A stretch of DNA of 64,000 bases from Asterochloris sp. CNOR1. Lineage: Eukaryota > Chlorophyta > Trebouxiophyceae > Trebouxiales > Trebouxiaceae. A program made the position numbers and the translations under genes. Below the pieces are notes generated by a model, which worked only from the letters and a program-made list of their open reading frames with translations, made no database searches and had not been told where the DNA came from. How positions within the stretch are numbered: position 1 is the stretch's first letter; each line of letters begins with the position of its first letter. The stretch covers positions 806,001-870,000 of the forward strand of contig OZ017751.1 in assembly GCA_963969365.1 (NCBI GenBank), read 5' to 3'. Positions 48,121 through 59,400 of the stretch are shown one piece after another.

Positions 48121-49799
48121 TTAACATCCTGGCTGCGCTGAGAACGGGCAGGGCAACAGCTTGAGTCTCTTAGCAGCAAGACAGCGCTCACAGATGGTGT
48201 GCCTTGGTAGTGCCTCCCTAGAAGCATTGAGCATATCTGCTGCTCCAGCACCTCGATCTGCACCAGCAGGAGGTGTGCCTGAGTTTGAGGGGGGCAGCAG
48301 CTGCCATGTGACCAAGCAGCATCTGCTCCGAATCAAAGTGTCTTCTGGAGCCACAGCGCTGACCTGCTTTGCCAGTGTAGTAATCTCACGGCTCTGGCTG
48401 TCTGCCACCAGATGCCAATCGCAAGCGTGCTGCTCTGCAATCTTGGCACGTCTCCTGTATCGCTCTGCCCTGTCCTCAGCAGCAGCCACAGCAGTCTGGA
48501 TCTCCATGGCAAGCTCCTCTGCAGCTGAAGCTGCTGCCTGCACAGCACCACAACCCTGAAGCCTCACCCCACAGTCTTTGGAACATCAAACCGCTTTCTT
48601 CACAGGTTTCCAAAACACAAGCTAGTTTGCCTTTGAACCACAATCGAGCAACCTGAGGCGCACAGCCCTTTTAGGCAGAAGGATGTGGCAATTCACAGGG
48701 TGCTGGCTGGCGCACAGTACCTCGGGCTGAACGCTATGCTGACCTCGATGTGCTGGGTCATGTCCTCGGACCCGCCCAGGCCCTGCTGCATCTCTGCCAG
48801 CCGCTGCTCGGCCGCCTCTGCTCGGAGCTCTGCCAGCCTGCCGCCCCTCACTGCTTCTTCAGCCCTCTGCTTGGCCGCTGCTGCCTGCTGCTCTGCTGCA
48901 CCACGTGCCTCCAGTGCTGCCCTAGCCTGCTGCTCGGCTGCATGGCACATCAGCAAGGAGGTTCAACAGAACATGGATCGCACGACAATCCTATCTGACT
49001 GCAGCTAGGCGTGCCTCTTTGCACTTTACATGCAATGCAGAGCTGTAATGTGAGCAGTGCCGGCTCTGTAAGCTTGAATACTTGATGGGAGGTGCACACC
49101 TCGATCCGAACGCCTTGCCTCAGCTGCAGCTTGCTCCCGCGCACGCTGCCAGGCCGCCTGGGCGCTCCTCACCAGCACAGCAGGCTTGTCTGCCCCAACA
49201 GCCACAGCAGCTCTCTTGAGCTGGGGCTGCCTGCCACCTGACGGCTCTGCCTGACCATCAGTCTCTGCTGCAGCTAAGCTCAGGCTGGACCCACTGTCTG
49301 CTGCAGGGCTGTGCCCTACTTGCTGAGTATCTGGTACTGCTGCGGGGCCCTGCCTTACCTCCAATGCCTCTGCACACATGGGCTGCCTGACTGGTGATGC
49401 CTCAGGCTGCTGCGTGTGCCTGCTGACTGCTGTGCCCACAATGTGCAGCAGCACCGCCTCTGCAACAGCTTGGTTCAGGCTGCGCTGCAGCTCTGCGGCC
49501 TGTGCATGCCACTGTGCCTCTGCTTCAGCTGGGCTCACAGCGTCCTGCAGGCCAGATGCTTGTTTGAAATGTACTTGAGACATCCACATGGACAAAGCCA
49601 GGCTCATGTCTGTACTTGCCTGGCTGCCGTCCCTATCACAGCTGTTGTCAGTCACCTTGCTGGCGCCCCGTGCTCCTGACAGCAGGAGGCAGCCCCCAGC
49701 TGCTGCAGCTGCAATCGCTGCTGCCACGATCAAAGTGCGGCTGCCTGAGTCAGATGGCTGCAGCGACAAACCTGAACGCAGCTTGTGCATCAGGTCCAT
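48121..49799 (-). CDS. Uncharacterised single-span membrane protein with coiled coil (436 aa)
   Basis: No family recognised. Exons are 49100-49799, 48744-48937 and 48121-48537, closing to 437 codons with consensus GT-AG sites. A short amphipathic N-terminus (MDLMHKLRSGLSLQ) is followed by one Ala/Gly-rich hydrophobic span (about residues 22-45). Then comes a long Ala/Glu/Gln/Arg-rich region with strong coiled-coil character (for example RLAELRAEAAEQRLAEM and EDRAERYRRRAKIAEQH). The C-terminus carries CERCLAAKRLKLLPC, two Cys pairs that could bind a metal, before a final PGC. The start at 49799 lies immediately beside a plus-strand RING-domain fragment. Topology is likely N-terminal anchor with a large soluble domain; the side of the membrane is unknown. 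Confidence 0.7.
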
Positions 49800-49808
49800 G
49801 ATGAGGTG

Positions 49809-49944
49809 GCTCTGTGGCCACAAGCCGTATTGCGTGAGTGGTGCAGATGAACTGTGTGCGCCAAAGGCTTTGCATGCCATGGCTACATGCAGAGGTTGCC
49901 CGTTATGCAGGCAGGAAGTACGTTGCGGTCGCGTACAATCGTGA
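49809..49944 (+). pseudogene. Detached, diverged copy of the C-terminal RING half
   Basis: Plus-strand reading CGHKPYC ... CPLCRQEVR, in the same spacing as the RING end of the downstream gene (about 55425-55530). The two DNA stretches align almost without gaps from gtggccacaagccgta to ggcaggaagt. The first two zinc ligands (Cys-x2-Cys) of the RING are missing, since the homology begins at the Cys-x-His. One mid-domain Cys-x2-Cys position is also altered (the region after KPYC lacks the second Cys). It ends at TAG 49942-49944. It occupies the divergent promoter between the coiled-coil gene (-) and the membrane RING gene (+). It may be transcribed as 5' UTR antisense sequence. Confidence 0.65.
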
Positions 49945-50012
49945 TTGAAGCGCAAAAGGATGGTGAAAGGTTTGACCTTTTAAGAAAATCTTTCTAGGTA
50001 GCCTGCAGCAGA

Positions 50013-53000
50013 ATGTCGCGGCGTTCTAGACAGGTTGGTCGCACAGCAGCTGCTTCTGAGCAGGCACCCGGCACCAGCCTTGTTGCGACCAGATCTCCCT
50101 TGAACAGGCGGATGAACACTATTGCCTGTGCCCACTGGTGAGCTGCGGATGCCTTCTGCCTGCGTCTGCGGCCATGAGCTGATCTGCACGTCGAGTCCTT
50201 GCTTGTGCTGCAGGTTCATCCTGTGCATAGTGGTGCTGGCTCGCCAGGGCTTCATGTCAATGAGCAGCTGGGAATCCAGCGACATCAGCTCTCAGCCCCT
50301 GGACCTTAGGGGTACTGCCAGGTCCAACTCAATGCCTTTCCCAGGCTTCAGGCAGCCAGCTCCGAAGCTATGCAAGCAGCCCCAGCCTGTGCGGATCTGG
50401 ACAGACTATGTGGACAACCTAGCAGAGCAGCAGGTGTGATCCTTCACAGCGCTGTGAGTGACTTGGTGTGGCATAGGCCTGCATGGGAAAATTGCTGTGT
50501 AATGGCCAACTTCACGTGCTGTCAGCTCCTGCCATACCAGCAGCATGCATCCTGCTGCATCAAGCCCAGCCTGGGCAGCTGCAAGTGTTCTCAGGCAGCC
50601 TGCAATCTGCGCAGGGGTGACCAGCTGACTTACAAGCCGAAAATGAACTCACATCGTACAGGAGGTCCTGTGCGAAGTGCAAGCGAGCTGCGTGCAGTGA
50701 CCACACTGTTGCTGTTGTCTGCAGTCGCGCTGGGTCGAGCTTGAGGCAGATCAGGCAGATGAGGAGAGAGGGCTGCCACCTCAGTCCACACAGACTGAGG
50801 ACCACTGCGGCTGTGGGGCTGCCATTGAGTGGCCAGAGTCCTGCTGGAAGTGGAGTGCAGGGCACAAGGAGTGGCATCTGGAGAGGTGGGGCACAGCCAA
50901 AGGCGTGCCTGCGCTGGCAAGTGTTGGACGTGGATAGAAGAAGTTGCCAAAATGGCTGAGCTAGCGCCGTTAGCTGAAGCAAAGCTCTGCTGCACTGGTG
51001 TGCAAGGGATCATTAGCCCTGCACAGCCCCTGCCATCAGCAGACTGTTACGCTTCCCTGTTGCAGGCAGAGTGGGGAATCAGAGAGGGGGTTGACCCTCT
51101 CATTGGGTAGCCCTCAGCTGCACTGGGATGCTGTTGAGGTCCTCTTGGATGATCCTGACACCTTCCCTCTGATCAGCCCCTGGGGCAGTCATGTCCAGCT
51201 ATCAAGGGACATGTTCACCCGACTGGTAAGGCAGACCAGGGCTGGGGTGCCTGCCAGGCCGAGAGGCATCGGCTTGATCGGTGCTCCCATGTGCGCCTTG
51301 AAGCTGCACGGCGGGGTGCCTGGCAGCTGATGCAGGCTGAAAAGCGCTTGCAAACAGCAGCACCTGAGCAGCTGGGGATCTGTTGGGCCATGTAGGCTGC
51401 GTGGCGCGGTCACCTTCAAGGCACTTGGTGCCACCTGCATAGGCCACCTGCTGCCTGCAGGTGCGCTCCGAGGCAGCCCTGACTCTGCTGCGGCATACCC
51501 TGGCAACTTTGGAGGACCTGGACGACGACCCAGAGTACTGGACTGCCAAGTTGAGGCAGACCCAGGAGCAGCAAATGCTCATGCTAGCCAAGCGGGCTGC
51601 AGGACTGGTGGACCTCCTAGCACGTAGCGGAGTGTTGTCTAACTACACTCAGGAGGAGGGCCAGGGCTGGCTTGGCAGCAATCTGAAGCAGGCCATCAGC
51701 GCCGCAATAATTATGAACTGGGTGACAGCCCCCCACTGCCACTGCATCCGCCCTGTGGCTGTGCCGGACTTTCTGAAAAGGGATTTGCCCCGCAAGACAG
51801 CCGATGCTCAGGCTTTGAAGGACTGGCTCTCTGACCTGTATGACTACACCACTCTCATGGACCCCCATGCGATGCTTGACTTTGACTATGATGAGGATGG
51901 CAATGCCTTGCCCCCAAGTGCTGAGGCCACCTTCGTTTCTGTGACACTCCCTCGACATGACTTCCCTCTGCAGCCCCAGCAGATGGCTTGCCTGCACCCT
52001 GCATTGACGCCCGACCTCACAGCACTCATGTTGCACGGACTGTACAGCGTTCTGCCTGAACCTCATCAAGACGAGGAGCCCCCTGGTAAGGATGCCCAAT
52101 GCCTTGCCACTGTGCATGCTGCTTGGCCTGCTGCGCATGCGGCACCTTTAAGATTGCTGTGCACAGAAGACCCACATTGCCTGGCATGGGGCCAGGCGTC
52201 GCTACCAAGCAGCTGTCCTGTATGTTTGTGCTTGCAGGCGAGATGCTGCCAGCCTTCATGCTTGCGCTGCTGCCACAATTCCTGTTCCTGCTGTGGTACC
52301 TCAGGCCACAACTGAAGGCCAGAGGTGCTGACAACACCAATGCTGATGCTGCTGAGGCGTACGCCCAGGCGAGGCTCCTCAGGCGTGCCATGCAACATGT
52401 GGTTTCCCTGGCTGGAGTGCAGGCTGCCACCGGTTTGGCTGCTGTCCCCTGCAGGTGCAGCAGTGGTTTGTGTGGTGCCTGTGCTTTGGCATGGTGTCCT
52501 CTACCCTTCTGGAGCACATCTGGCCCCAGCTGGCTGGTGAGCCATCTGTGCCTGCGTTCCCCTTGAGCATACTGCGGGGTGATCACCTTCACAGCACACA
52601 GTGGCATCATACAGACTGACTCTATCAGCGCCAGCCACATGACATGTCACAAGTTACTGTCCGCTGCTGCTGCAGACCACATGCGCGGTATCACAGAGCA
52701 TGCTGACAGGCACAGCCGGAGATACAATAGCGTGCACTTGCCCACTCATGTGCTGGTGAGGAATGCTTGTGCTCTGGTGGTAACTCTGGAAGGATTGTGC
52801 TTTGGTGGGAGCTGCAGTCAGCATGCCTGGCCCTGCTACATACAATTTCTCTCAGGAACATGAAAGCAGTACAAGAAGGGGCCCTGCCATTGGACCTGTC
52901 CCCCAATCACCTGCTTATCTGTACAGGAGTGGCCCTGCACTCTGGTCACGCTGCTGGCCATCCTCATCCAGGACAGCAGCCGCCACTCAGCTGCAGTTGA

Positions 53001-55549
53001 GGTGGCCAAAAAGACCTCTGGGGCAAGGACACCCTCTCGGCCCGCCCGCAGGCAGGACTGGCCAGGGCTCTGGTCTGGAATCAGTCGGCAGATCGTCAAG
53101 TATCAGGTGGGCAGCTGGCTGGTGATGATATGTGTTGTATTCTGCTGCTGTAGTTCAGCTGGCCCATGTATTGCATAGCAGTGCAAACAAAGCGTTTTGT
53201 CATGGGAGCATTTTGAGGCTTAGGCCCACGGCTTTGAAAGCACAGCAGGCAGACTTTGGTGTGCAGCTGTAGTCTGAGTGGCACTCAGCTCTGAGGCTCT
53301 GTCTGGTCTGCTGCAGGCAGACATGCTGGTGGCAGCCGTCATCGTTGATTGCCTGGTGGAGACAGGTGAGCCCGCACAGCTGCATGCTGATACAGCCCAA
53401 GCCCCACTCACTGCACTCCACCTGTGCACCGCTCGTGCGCTGCACACCCTCTGAAGGTGCATCGTCAGGCTCAGCTGCCACCCAGGACTGCCTGCTGCAG
53501 GCTCCTGGTTCCTGCCCATCACAGCAGTCTTCACGTGCGCAACCATGACTCTCATCCGCCTGGAGCTGTGCCGCCCCCAAGTGGTGCATGCTGTGCTACG
53601 CTGCCTGGAGCACCCCACCATGATGCCCCTCTTCTGCCCGGCTGTCTCACACCTCAGCCTGCATGCGGCAGTGGCGCTGGCAGTCGTGCTGCATCCAGGG
53701 GTCAGGAAGTCGCTTTTGAAGTGGGCCTGGTCTGGCACCAGGCGCCTCACAAGGCGCTCCAGCAGAGGTGCCGCCTGGCTGGTGCCCATGCTGGCAGCCC
53801 CAGCGCAGCAGCTTGCCACCAGGGTGTGGCAGGGCGTTCTCGGAGTACCCGCAGGTGAGCTTGCGACAGTTTGCAGCTCTGCTGGTGCTTATGGGCACCA
53901 TCATCATGCTGTTGGAGCCCCATGGAGTGCCTGCTGCTGAGCCAGGGCCTCTTGTTGCCAGACTGCATGCACAGTGGGGCTGGTGCCATCCTGATGCTCT
54001 GGCACAAGCCTATGACCATCGTGCTGACCGGGTGTATGCCTGCTGCAGCTATCTGGGAAACCACAGAGGCTGTGTGGACCCTTTGCAAGAGCAGGCTGGA
54101 GCAGCAACCCAGGTGGGTGGCACTGGCTGGATCCAAAGGCTTGGTTTGTGATGAGTATGCTGCCCTGGGCAAGGATGCACATCTCACAAGCGATCTGCAA
54201 GGGCATGCCACAGTTTGCGTGACCTCAAAGCCATTCCCAAACATTCTGTTGCCCCCTGCTGCAGGTCGCAGCTGGGGGTAGCGCCATCAGATGCCGCCGC
54301 ACCTGCAAAGGCTGCCCAGGAGCAACGGCTGCTACCTTCAGCCGGAGGCAGAGGCAGCAGGAGGTCGCACGTGCATGCTGCAACACGGCAGCGGTCTGCT
54401 CCTGGCGGTGCTGCCAGCAGGGTCAGGGGCGCTTTGCCACGCCAGGCTGACATGGCTGCTGCTGCCTCCCTGCGCCTGCAGAGTCCAGGCCCGGCTGCAG
54501 GGCGTCCTGCTTCCAGCAGCGTCCCGCCTGCTGCTGAGCAGCAGCAGGAGGCTTCCGCTGCTGCTGCAGCCCCTCATAATGGACCTGCTGACGATGCAGC
54601 AGGCCTGCAACAGCAGCAGACCGCAGCTGCTGGTCCTCCCTCTGTTGTCCTGCTGTCAGAGCAGCAGGCTGCTGCCGAACACGCGGCCCCAGCCGGTGAG
54701 GGCCCACTGGAGCCAGAGCTGGTTGGCAGCCATGGCCCTGTGCAAGCAGCTGGGGCTGCTGACTGCTCAGAGTCCCTCCCCACTGTTCCCCCAAGCACAA
54801 AGCAGATGGTGCGGCCCGCTCTCATGGCTCCTGCTGCTGTTTCTGACATCCACCAAGCTGCAGAAGCAGTCAGTCCAGCCGTAGATGGCGGCGACCTGAG
54901 AGACGAGGCAGTTATGGGGGCTGTGGTGCACAGGGCGCAGCTGCGGGACCAGGGGCATGGGCTGCCCTCACAGCCGGCCAGCAAGAGCAGAAAGGAGGCA
55001 GTGCAACAGGGGCAGCCTGCTGAGCAAGGCCGCGAGGCACACCCGCCGTCAGCAGTAGAGCTGCAGCATATGCTGGGCCCGCTGCGGCCGCGGGCATCGC
55101 CCACCGAAGCTCCCATGGCATCAACGCAGCGTCAGCTCCAGCGTGAGCAGGGCTCAGACACCAAGGGGCTGCCGCCGTATGCCATACATCGCACACAGTC
55201 TGTTGCTGTGGGCCCTTGCACGGAGGAGCAGCCATGGTCTCATATGGAGAAGCCCAAGCCCAGGCCCAGGCCCCAGGCAAAGGGCAGAGCAGCAGGGGCG
55301 GATACAGCCTTGCTTCGCCAGCAGCCAGGTGCTGCCTCTGGGTATAAGCTGCGCCCAGAGGACGAGTGTGTGGTCTGCATGTCTGCACCTCGATCTGTCA
55401 TGCTGGCCCCTTGTGGCCACAAGCCGTACTGCATGGAGTGCGCAATGGAGCTTTGTGGGCCAAACGGCATTCATGCCACAGCCACAGGGCAGGTGTGCCC
55501 ACTGTGCCGGCAGGAAGTGCGCGCAACTGTCTCCAGAACATTTGATTAA
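50013..55549 (+). CDS. Large multi-pass membrane protein with C-terminal RING (about 1,215 aa)
   Basis: Putative membrane-bound E3 ubiquitin ligase. Exons are 50013-50137, 50214-50433, 50725-50885, 51066-51225, 51461-52085, 52238 to about 52393 (3' end uncertain), 52455-52536, 52676-52755, 52927-53106, 53317-53365, 53501-53854, 53962-54112 and 54265-55549. Hydrophobic spans include FILCIVVLA near the N-terminus, MLPAFMLALLPQFLFLLWYL, WFVWCLCFGMV, CTLVTLLAILI, MLVAAVIVDCLV, WFLPITAVFTCATM and AGAILMLWHKPMTIVLTG. A ~370-residue Ala/Gln/Pro-rich linker follows. The last 65 residues form a C3HC4 RING: CVVC-x10-C-x-H-x3-C-x2-C ... CPLC. The RING class suggests ubiquitin transfer; the membrane part matches no family I know. 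It is followed in the same direction by the LSM10-like gene. Confidence 0.78.
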
Positions 55550-55742
55550 GCTGAAAGCCCAGGTTTTTGCATGATGCTGACCAGGCAAAGTGGTTTTCCA
55601 TAGACTTTTACTCCGACATGCGGCCATGCCAAGTTTCACGAGCGGACCGGATCACCATTGGTGGGATGCACTCGAAGCCGTCAGTCCGGGCACTGATCTG
55701 CCTGAAGTTGCAAAGTGCCTTGATGTGCTGTAGAACAAGGAC

Positions 55743-56222
55743 ATGGATGATGTTCCCAAGGAAAGGAGGAAGAGGCCACGAGCAGCGCCCAAGAGCCTGG
55801 CTGCCTTTGTGCAAGCGCTGCAAGGCATGCCCGTGCTGGTGGAGACACGCTATGACATGCTCATCAGAGGTATCCTGGACGATGCAGACCAAGGCATGAA
55901 CCTGACCCTTTCTGGAGTGACAGTGGAGCGCATGAGCAACGGCCACAAGCAGCAGGACCTGCCTTTTCTGTACCTGCGCGCCCGCATGGTGCGCTATGTG
56001 CACATACCACCCCAAGTGAACTTGAAGACAGCGATAGAAGAGCGGCGCAACAAATTGCGCGACCTGCGGCAGAGGCACAAGAAGGACACTGCAGATCTGC
56101 AGCATGGGAGTGTGGCAAAGGGTGAACAGCAGTGGCAGCTGCCCGAGGAGGACCCAGCAGATGAGGACGCTTCATATGAAATCATGCAGGGCCTGCTGCG
56201 GTCCCCTGAACGAGACGCCTAA
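55743..56222 (+). CDS. LSM10-like Sm-fold protein (159 aa)
   Basis: Sm/LSm-domain protein most like LSm10, the SmD1-related subunit of the animal U7 snRNP that processes histone pre-mRNAs. It reads as a single exon from ATG 55743 to TAA 56220-56222, unusual among its intron-rich neighbours. Sm1 reads FVQALQGMPVLVETRYDMLI and DDADQGMNLTL. Sm2 reads RARMVRYVHIPPQVN, whose VRYVHIP piece is characteristic of LSm10 and unlike the RYFILP of SmD1. A basic N-terminus (KERRKRPR) and a charged C-terminal helix follow. No Arg-Gly tail of SmD1 is present. U7 function in an alga is inference. Confidence 0.75.
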   Translation: MDDVPKERRKRPRAAPKSLAAFVQALQGMPVLVETRYDMLIRGILDDADQGMNLTLSGVTVERMSNGHKQQDLPFLYLRARMVRYVHIPPQVNLKTAIEERRNKLRDLRQRHKKDTADLQHGSVAKGEQQWQLPEEDPADEDASYEIMQGLLRSPERDA

Positions 56223-56462
56223 TGAGTTGTCCCTGATGTGTCTGGGTCTGCAGCTTGGGTATTCAAAAGGTTGAAAGCTGTTACAGAGGCAGGAAAGAGC
56301 CAAACATGACCGGCTGAGGTGAATGCACACTGACTTGAGGGTGGGACTCAAGGAGGGGCCACTGAGCAGCTCACTACGGATGTCGGGAATGGCACTGCAG
56401 AGGGAGCCTGAGTGCAGACCGCTTCAGCCTGCTTAAGGGCTGCAGGCGGCCCACATCCTGGA

Positions 56463-59400
56463 TCAGACAGCTGAGGACCCTTCAAAGGGGGTCTGGGAGT
56501 CAGCACCAGCAACTGCTGCAAACGGGGATGCCCCTTGCTGCTGTACAACAGCAGCTGGTGTCTCTGCAGAAACAGGCGACTGAGCAGCCGCTGCTGTTGC
56601 TGCAGACATGGCGCGGGACTGCCGCTTTATCTCTGTGTACAGTGTCTGAAGGGACTTCATGATTGAATCAAAGGGAGGCCTGCAACAACAGACAGGGCAC
56701 ATCAGCTGTGGTGTCCAGCACTGCCCAATGCTCAAGGTGCTGCTGCCGGCAGGTGCCACTGCATCATGAACATGCCCACGCAAGCTGGTGCCACACAAGC
56801 TTGCAGCCAACATCATTTCGGCCTCATACCGCTCATGCTGCCAGGCAGTCCCCACCTGGCCAGTGGGTCACTGTGCCAGCACTGCTGCATGAGCTCAGCA
56901 TAGCCAGCCGGGGTGCTTTCAGGGATTGGTGGCCTGAAGCCCTCATAAACCACCATGTAAAAGACCTGCACAGCACGGCAGACTGGAGGGTGGCCACTTC
57001 AGATGCGCAGGCTCATTGCCTTCAGCACTGCCAGGGCGCCAGGCAACATCAGGAGGCCAGGCCTCCGCAGAGCTTCACACAGAAATGCTGCTGCACCGGT
57101 CTTATCGCCGCTGGAAGAAAGCAACCAGCACAGGCAGAGCAGGCCCACCTGCCCGACGCTCATGCCAGCAAACAAAGCTTGTGATGTGTAGATCTCCCAC
57201 ACTGCATAACAGAGACAGCCTCAGCAAGAGGGCACTGGCGTCTTCAGGACACGAGACCCAATGCTGATAGGCTGGGCGCAACAGAGCTGAGCGCATGCGT
57301 CAGCATGCAGCAGGAGACTGATATTGCATTGTGCACACCATGGGCACAGCAGTGCTGGGATGAGAGCATGCGGCCGCACACTCACTCAGCATGGCAAAAG
57401 AGTAAACATCCGCGGAGCGCGTCAGCTTTCCCTGGCTGAGAAGCTCCGCAGGCATGTATGAAATTGTTCCATAGGTCTTGGTGCTGATGTGGGTGGCATC
57501 CATATCAAGCACACGGCTCAGCCCAAAGTCTGCCAGCTTGCAGAGGAACCCTCTAGGGTCTGTGGTAGTTGACTTCAGCAGCACGTTTGCTGACTGCAGC
57601 ACGGCACACTCAGCTGTCAGATGCAAGCTCAGCCCCATGGTGGACTGCTTGAACCTGATCAGATTGGCTCTCTCCCTTGACAGCCCCATAGGCAGCGGGT
57701 CAGAGCGTAATCAATTACCCAGGCACAAGACAGGATGTTGAACGACGACAGCAATGCCAATACTGGTCAGTGGATGCGCAGGGCTGCTCAAATTGTTGGC
57801 CTAGCACACAGGCAGAGCAACTTTGTGCACAGCGCATCTCGACATGCAGGCAGGCAAACCTCCTTTCTTCACAAGCATGTTGGGTGCACACCAGCACAAT
57901 AGCTTGCAGCACAATGCAGAACAGCTTGAGCGCAATAGCAGGCGCCCACAGCGGGGCAGGGGAGGTCAGACGGCCCCACCTTCAGGTCCCCATGGAGAAC
58001 ATTAGAGGAGTGCAGGTAGTCCATGCCTGCGGCAATATCCAACAGGGTGCGATAGATTGCATTCTGCACAGGGTCAGCATGAGTCGTCAGCATGTGGGTG
58101 CAGGAGGCTTTGAGGAGAAGCAGGTGGGGCTGGGCTGGGGAGCAGAAGGAAAAAAGGAAAGGAAAGAGGAATGCCCACCATGTCCTGCAATCCATCTGCC
58201 TTGCGACTGAAACGCTTCTGCTCAATGGCCCGTTCCAAGGAGCCGCGGTCGCAGTACTGCAGCAACATGACAGGCATGTGGGTACATCAGGGCCTGCGGC
58301 AGCATTGCACACTGCCAGATCCAGGGCAACCTTCTGCCACAGGTGCCCCACAACTGATGCATGGCATCACACCGTCTGGCCTGCAAGCTTGACTGATCGT
58401 CAAAGGCTGCGCTGAGCTCCAATGTATGCAAGCCTGAGTGCTTGCAGCACACCGCCAGCCAATCATGCAAGCTGCCCCTCCAGGAGCTTCCAGGTCTGTG
58501 GCACTAGTAACCTCAAGGTTTACAGGAAGCCCTGCCGCCACCATGCCTGGACTGCCCTGCACACCACGCATGCACCTCCAGAAGCATCCAGATCTGCTAG
58601 GCCGGATGCCCCATCCCCCCCACCCCCCCCCCACCAAACATACTTCATTGCAAATACCACCACACACGAGAGGGCTGGCAGCCCCACACACTGCAGGCTG
58701 CACAGTGTCCACCTCCAGGAGCGGTCAGGTATGCAGCTCATGCTGCTTGCGGCCCAACACCAGGCCACAAACCTGTGGGGGTGACAGTCCCCCACACTGC
58801 ATGGCTCACCTCCAGGAGCATCCAGGTCTGCAGCTCCTGCTGCCTGGCACCGTCGCGGTGGTGCAGCTCCTCGTCATCTTCGCGCCCAGCTGCCAGGTTG
58901 CCGTCAGCCGTCTCGCCGCTGGGCTGGCTGCCAGAGCCCGCACGGGTGGCGCTCTTCTGGGCTTCAGGGGAGGCCGTGCACACCTTGTACGTGGAGACCT
59001 GCCCACACATTGTGTGTCAATTGGTGACTCATTTGTGCAACATTCAAGAACTTAAGGGTTAGCACCTGATGGACTGTATGTGGATACCCAGACATGTGGT
59101 GATCTAGTTGGGTGGCAGCCAAAGCTGTAAGGCAGTGATCATGCTTGTGGGTGGACACCCGCACAGGGGAACCCTCAAGGATGCCTGCCTGAGGACTGGG
59201 CAGCTTTCAGGACATCATCTTACAAGCACGACCTGGCAGTGCTGGGAGACGGGGGGAGCAGTTGCCTGCAGTGAGATCATGCGGGCTGGGACCCAGCACC
59301 TTGCCAGCTGAGGCTGCCTGCTGGCACCGTCTGGCATATGTGCCAGCGGCAAGCAGCTGCCAGGCAGGTGGACACACACACACATGCTGACTGGCATTCT

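Noticed and set aside
53855-53961. Apparent frameshift in the membrane RING gene
   Set aside because: Explained by a 107-nt GT-AG intron (gcag|gtgagc ... gccag|actgc) that restores phase.
58257-58280. Apparent coding Met-Leu-Leu-Gln before YCDRGSL in the kinase
   Set aside because: The upstream exon already ends in Met-Leu-Leu-Glu and joins in phase 0 to Tyr-Cys-Asp-Arg; the stretch is intron next to the acceptor.
58438-59055. Plus-strand frame of 205 codons
   Set aside because: Antisense to kinase exon and intron, its repeats explained by the duplicated donor segment.
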